This document shows, in pieces, positions 54,476-58,419 of a DNA stretch of 58,419 nucleotides (its first letter is position 1; each line of letters opens with the position of its first letter). Source of the DNA: an uncultured Pelagibacteraceae bacterium (GTDB lineage: Bacteria > Pseudomonadota > Alphaproteobacteria > Pelagibacterales > Pelagibacteraceae); contig CACORJ010000007.1 of NCBI GenBank assembly GCA_902629575.1, forward strand, positions 1 through 58,419, in the 5' to 3' direction. Under the pieces are notes generated by a model that had not been told where the DNA came from, did no database searches, and was given only the letters and a program-made list of their open reading frames with translations. A program made the position numbers and the translations under genes.

Positions 54476-56037
54476 TATTTAATCTTTTTTTTTATAAGCT
54501 CTTTAGTCTCATTTACACCAAAAAAACTAATAAAAAAACCCATACGAGGACCGTTCTCATCACCAAATACAACTTGATAAATTAACTTGAACCAATCTCT
54601 TAAATTTTCTGAATAACCATTATTTTTACCAGTTGAATAAATCATTGTCTGAATTTCCTCTGGTGACATTTGGTCATTACAATTTTCTAAAGTTTTTACT
54701 AGCTCATTCAAAACATGCTTTTCATTTTCGTTCGGTTTTTTATATTTTTTTTTTAATTTGATAACATCGTTAAAATATCTTATTGCATATCCTACGAGCC
54801 CATCAAATATTGGGTAATCTTTTTCATTAATATCTGGTTTATATCTTTTTACAAATTTCCAAAGAAGATCTTTAGAACCTGCGTTACTTGTTTCAACAAG
54901 ATTCAACAACATTGAAAATGTCATAATTGAATTTTCTTTAGGAATTTTTCCATTATGCACATGCCAGACAGGGTTCATTAAAACTTGTAACTCATCTTGT
55001 TTTTTTGCTTTTTCAATAAAATCAAGATACTCATCGACCGCTTTTGGAACTATTTCTTTATAAAGTTTTTTAGCTCTTCTAGGATTTTGATACATATATA
55101 AAGATAAACTTTCAGGTGATGCGTATTCTAGCCATTGATCTATTGTGATACCATTGCCTTTTGATTTTGAAATTTTCTCACCTTTTTCATCAAGAAATAA
55201 CTCATAGGCAAATCCTGATGGACTATTTTTTCCAATTAATTTTATAATTTTTGTAGATAAAATTGCACTTTCAATCAGATCTTTACCATACATTTCAAAA
55301 TCAACATCTAAAGCAAACCATCTCATTGCCCAATCTACTTTCCACTGAAGTTTGCAATTACCATTTAAAATACTTTTTTCTAATTTTTTTCCTTTATTAT
55401 CGAAAATTATCCTTAAGTTTTTTTTATCAATTTCTAAAATTGGAATCTCTAACACATGTCCACTTTCTGGGCATATTGGTAAAAATGGACTATAAGTTTT
55501 TTGTCTTTCTTTACCCAGAGTTGGTAAAATTATGTTCATTATTCCATCATAATTTTTCAAAATTAATTCAAGTGTTGAATTAAAAAAACCAGATTTATAT
55601 AAAACACTAGAGCTTTTAAAAGAGTATTCAAAATTAAAATTATCTAAAAATTTTTTTAGCATTTCATTATTATGCTCACCAAAACTTTTAAATTTTCCAA
55701 ATGGGTCAGGGACATCAGTCAAAGGTTTATGTAAATTTTTTTTTAATATTTCTTGATTAGGAACATTGTCAGGAACTTTTCGAAGTCCATCCATATCATC
55801 CGAAAAAGTTATAATTTCTGTGTTAAGATCTGTAATTTTACTTAATGCATTTACCATCATTGTAGTTCTTGCAACTTCCCCAAAGGTACCGATGTGCGGT
55901 AAACCGCTAGGACCATATCCAGTTTGCAATACTATTTTACCCTTTTTTTCGATTATAGATTTTCTATCACGGATTATTTTTTTTGCCTCAACGAAAGGCC
56001 ATGCACTAGTTTTATCTAAATATTCTTTTTTTATCAT
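54475..56037 (-). CDS. lysS: Class I lysyl-tRNA synthetase
   Basis: Charges tRNA-Lys. The 520 residues have the class I signatures: HIGT in YGPSGLPHIGTFGEV (about residue 53) and KISKSKGN (about residue 290). This is the archaeal-type LysRS-I, found in Alphaproteobacteria and spirochaetes, unrelated to the class II enzyme of most bacteria. It forms a unit with pyrD. The upstream 88 bp is shared with trkH. Confidence 0.95.
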   Translation of the reverse strand: MIKKEYLDKTSAWPFVEAKKIIRDRKSIIEKKGKIVLQTGYGPSGLPHIGTFGEVARTTMMVNALSKITDLNTEIITFSDDMDGLRKVPDNVPNQEILKKNLHKPLTDVPDPFGKFKSFGEHNNEMLKKFLDNFNFEYSFKSSSVLYKSGFFNSTLELILKNYDGIMNIILPTLGKERQKTYSPFLPICPESGHVLEIPILEIDKKNLRIIFDNKGKKLEKSILNGNCKLQWKVDWAMRWFALDVDFEMYGKDLIESAILSTKIIKLIGKNSPSGFAYELFLDEKGEKISKSKGNGITIDQWLEYASPESLSLYMYQNPRRAKKLYKEIVPKAVDEYLDFIEKAKKQDELQVLMNPVWHVHNGKIPKENSIMTFSMLLNLVETSNAGSKDLLWKFVKRYKPDINEKDYPIFDGLVGYAIRYFNDVIKLKKKYKKPNENEKHVLNELVKTLENCNDQMSPEEIQTMIYSTGKNNGYSENLRDWFKLIYQVVFGDENGPRMGFFISFFGVNETKELIKKKIK

Positions 56038-56125
56038 GAATTACACTTAAAAATTATTTTTACAGTGAATTTACTAATTCTTATAGAGTTGAAATTTATT
56101 TACCATAAAATAATGTTCTTTCAAA

Positions 56126-57565
56126 ATGTCAAATTATAAAACAGTATTTTTTACTCTCGGTATCTTGCAAATAATTCTTGGGATATTTATGATTATTCCA
56201 ATTTTTATTCAATTTATCTATTCGGAGATTGACTCATCTTTTTTTGGTGCGTCCTTAGTCACAATCATTTTTGGGACTTTATTTTTTTTGTCAAATCTTG
56301 ATCATAATAAAAGATTAACTTTACAACAGGCGTTTCTTCTTACTGCTTTATCTTGGCTTAGTATTGCAGTATTTGGTTCATTGCCATTCATTTTTTCTAA
56401 TTTAAGTTTTACTTTTACTAATGCTTTTTTTGAAAGTATGTCTGGAATTACTACAACAGGTTCCACTATAATTTCAAATTTAGAGCAAATGCCAAAAAGT
56501 ATTTTACTTTGGAGGGCAATCCTCCAATGGTTAGGGGGTATTGGAATTATTATTATGGCAATAACTTTAATGCCAATAATGAATGTTGGGGGTATGCAAT
56601 TGTTTAAAATTTCAAGTAATGACTCGTCAGAAAAAATATTGCCTAAATCAAAAGAAATTGCGCTTAGATTGATTTATATTTACTCTGCATTAACGTTTTG
56701 TTGTGCGATTAGTTATAAATTTTGCGGCATGGGCTACTTTGATAGTTTAACTCATTCAATGACAACGATTGCAACTGGTGGATTTTCTAATTACAACGAT
56801 TCCATTGCTTTTTTTGATAGCATTTCAATTGAAATAACAGCAATGACATTTATTGTTTTAGGTAGTTTGCCATTTATTGCATATATAAAATTTATTAGTG
56901 GAGATAAAAAAATTTTATTCAAAGACTCACAAATCAAGACTTTTTTTAAGATTATAGCTTCAAGTATAATTGTACTATCAATTTATCTCATAATGAGTGG
57001 GTCAAGTGAGTTTAGTTTAAGATCTATTTTTTTTAATATCATCTCTATATTAACAGGTACTGGATATGTAAATGCAGAATTCGATACATGGGGTGGTTTT
57101 ACATTGGTCTTGTTTTTAGTACTTATGTTTATAGGAGGTTGTGCAGGTTCAACAACATGTGGAGTTAAAATTTTTAGAATACAAATTTTATATTTATTTG
57201 TAACAAATCAGCTTAAAAAAATTATATATCCCAAAGGTATTTTTGTTTTAAAATACGATCAAAATCCAATTGATGATAAATTTATATCATCCATCATTTC
57301 TTTCATTTATTTATATTTAGTAATTTTTTTTATTCTGACGGCCTTATTATCTCTCACAGGATTAGATTTTGTAACTTCTATCTCTGGTGCAGCAACATCA
57401 ATTTCTAATGTTGGCCCAGGACTTGGGACAATAATTGGCCCAAACGGAGATTTTTCCACACTTCCAAATGCTGCTAAATGGATTTTAACAATAGGCATGA
57501 TATTAGGTAGACTTGAGTTATTTGCAATATTAGTATTATTCTTACCATCATTTTGGAGAAATTGA
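56126..57565 (+). CDS. trkH: TrkH-family potassium uptake protein
   Basis: 479 residues, a membrane channel of the Trk/Ktr system that takes up K+. Four pore loops are seen: SGITTTGSTI, TIATGGFSN, TGTGYVNAEF and ISNVGPGLG, which form the selectivity filter. No trkA is seen in the window. It lies 2 bp before the AmpG-like gene. Confidence 0.93.
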   Translation: MSNYKTVFFTLGILQIILGIFMIIPIFIQFIYSEIDSSFFGASLVTIIFGTLFFLSNLDHNKRLTLQQAFLLTALSWLSIAVFGSLPFIFSNLSFTFTNAFFESMSGITTTGSTIISNLEQMPKSILLWRAILQWLGGIGIIIMAITLMPIMNVGGMQLFKISSNDSSEKILPKSKEIALRLIYIYSALTFCCAISYKFCGMGYFDSLTHSMTTIATGGFSNYNDSIAFFDSISIEITAMTFIVLGSLPFIAYIKFISGDKKILFKDSQIKTFFKIIASSIIVLSIYLIMSGSSEFSLRSIFFNIISILTGTGYVNAEFDTWGGFTLVLFLVLMFIGGCAGSTTCGVKIFRIQILYLFVTNQLKKIIYPKGIFVLKYDQNPIDDKFISSIISFIYLYLVIFFILTALLSLTGLDFVTSISGAATSISNVGPGLGTIIGPNGDFSTLPNAAKWILTIGMILGRLELFAILVLFLPSFWRN

Positions 57566-57567
57566 TT

Positions 57568-58419
57568 ATGTTAGAAATTAAAGAAGTTAAGAACCATTCA
57601 TGGTTAGAATCTCTTTATATTTATAAAGATATTCGAATGTTACGTATTTTACTACTTGGAGCAATCAGTGGTTTCCCTTGGGTTTTAATTGCAAGTAGTT
57701 TGAGCCTCTGGCTAAAAGAAGAGGGCCTTAGTAGATCTACAATTGGGTGGGCAGGTTTAATTTTTGGAGTTTATGCTTTTAATTATCTATGGGCCCCAAT
57801 CATTGATAGAATACAAATTCCTTTTTTGTCAAAAAGACTTGGCCACCGAAGAGGATGGATAGTCTTGATGCAAATAGTAATTTTATTAAGTTTATTGGTT
57901 TGGAGTGTAATTAATCCAACACAAAATTTAGCTTTGTTAATTACTGTAGGTTTAATTATCGCTATCGCATCTGCAACACAAGATATTACAGTTGATGCAT
58001 TAAGAATAGAGCAGATAAATGAAAATGAGGGAAAATCAATGGCAGCTGGAGCAGCAATGGCTGTCGTTGGTTGGTGGACAGGTTATAAGTTGGGGGGAGT
58101 TGTAGCTTTATTTACAGCAGAATTTTTTGAAAATTTAGGTATCGTAGATTATTGGCAAGCTACTTTCCTAGTTTTGGGTGTTTTAATAATTTTGATGAAT
58201 ATTGGTCTATTGTTCGTTCATGAACCAATAGAAAGTAACAGACAAGAAAAACAACGAGAGAATGATAAATTAATTGGAAGTAAAATTGGTTCAAAAAACG
58301 TAATAACAAATTCCATAGTTTATATAAGTGGAACAATTGGTGGACCTATAATTAGTTTTTTTAAAAAAAATGGTTTTGCAATAGCTGCAGGAATTTTAGG
58401 TTTCGTTTTTTTATTTAAA
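57568..58419 (+). CDS. ampG: AmpG-family MFS permease, 5' part (cut by window edge)
   Basis: ATG at 57568 opens a frame that stays open for 284 codons to the end of the window. The protein opens MLEIKEVKNHSWLESLYIYK, and GAISGFPWVLIASSLSLWLKE, GVYAFNYLWAPIIDRI and ASATQDITVDALRIEQ are AmpG-like. AmpG brings anhydro-muropeptides into the cytosol for cell-wall recycling. At least five membrane helices are present in the visible part; the C-terminal half is missing because the window ends. Confidence 0.85.
   Translation, partial: MLEIKEVKNHSWLESLYIYKDIRMLRILLLGAISGFPWVLIASSLSLWLKEEGLSRSTIGWAGLIFGVYAFNYLWAPIIDRIQIPFLSKRLGHRRGWIVLMQIVILLSLLVWSVINPTQNLALLITVGLIIAIASATQDITVDALRIEQINENEGKSMAAGAAMAVVGWWTGYKLGGVVALFTAEFFENLGIVDYWQATFLVLGVLIILMNIGLLFVHEPIESNRQEKQRENDKLIGSKIGSKNVITNSIVYISGTIGGPIISFFKKNGFAIAAGILGFVFLFK

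Overview
The window looks like chromosomal DNA from a streamlined marine alphaproteobacterium, most likely the SAR11 group (Pelagibacterales). The reasons are very AT-rich DNA in all positions (A/T-rich third codon positions, many Lys/Asn/Ile residues), extreme compaction (61 protein genes plus one candidate microgene, no gene-free stretch of 300 bp or more, many genes overlapping or abutting), and alphaproteobacterial marker genes: a DUF2093 protein, a BamF/DUF3035 lipoprotein, ChvI/ChvG, RegA, class I lysyl-tRNA synthetase and a deoxyhypusine-synthase-like polyamine enzyme. I see no rRNA, tRNA, CRISPR array, insertion sequence, prophage or plasmid gene. This is a core-genome segment, not a genomic island.

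Layout. 1-9153: the end of a lipid A acyltransferase, DUF2093, purD-rsmD, then a leftward operon HAD hydrolase-ribF-ileS-lspA-bamF-like-pgi. 9220-11310: groES-groEL with a heat-shock-type promoter and a clear terminator. 11330-14842: a lone sulfotransferase, a candidate microprotein, typA and a YczE-like membrane protein. 14893-23327: a secreted DUF6134 protein, a leftward tldD-pmbA-FAD oxidoreductase operon, a DCC protein, and a leftward run of a DapA-like aldolase, cfa, a Lys-rich coiled-coil protein and a small membrane protein. 23377-31048: GT9 transferase, membrane J-protein, oligopeptidase, hsp20, a lipoprotein, a purine permease with a facing phosphoribosyltransferase, GT17 transferase and DUF1330. 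31045-37856: AlkA-type glycosylase, DMT exporter, and a rightward operon msrA-sulfurtransferase-RND adaptor-RND pump. 37846-48036: lytic transglycosylase, VanZ-like protein, gpmA, and a long leftward block polA-chvI-chvG-ahcY-tsaE-amgK-like-murU-like. 48152-58419: bioY, regA, a polyamine operon (decarboxylase, homospermidine/deoxyhypusine-synthase-like enzyme, agmatinase), queuosine precursor transporter, rpmB, pyrD, lysS, trkH, and the start of an AmpG-like transporter.

The most interesting signals are regulatory RNA and reduced machines. (i) The hsp20 leader (26973-27030) has the anatomy of a ROSE RNA thermometer, with TTGCT facing the AGGAG ribosome site, behind a possible RpoH promoter. 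(ii) An intrinsic terminator sits inside the leader of the polyamine operon, with a short ORF running through it, which suggests attenuation. (iii) The RND adaptor lacks the whole alpha-helical hairpin that normally reaches a TolC-type channel. (iv) The chvI-chvG-ahcY-tsaE-amgK-murU block keeps an ancestral alphaproteobacterial order from which hprK/PTS and addAB genes seem to have dropped out. Cell-wall recycling appears twice (amgK/murU-like genes and ampG). Heat shock and protein quality control are well represented (groESL, hsp20, J-protein, MsrA, TldD/PmbA).
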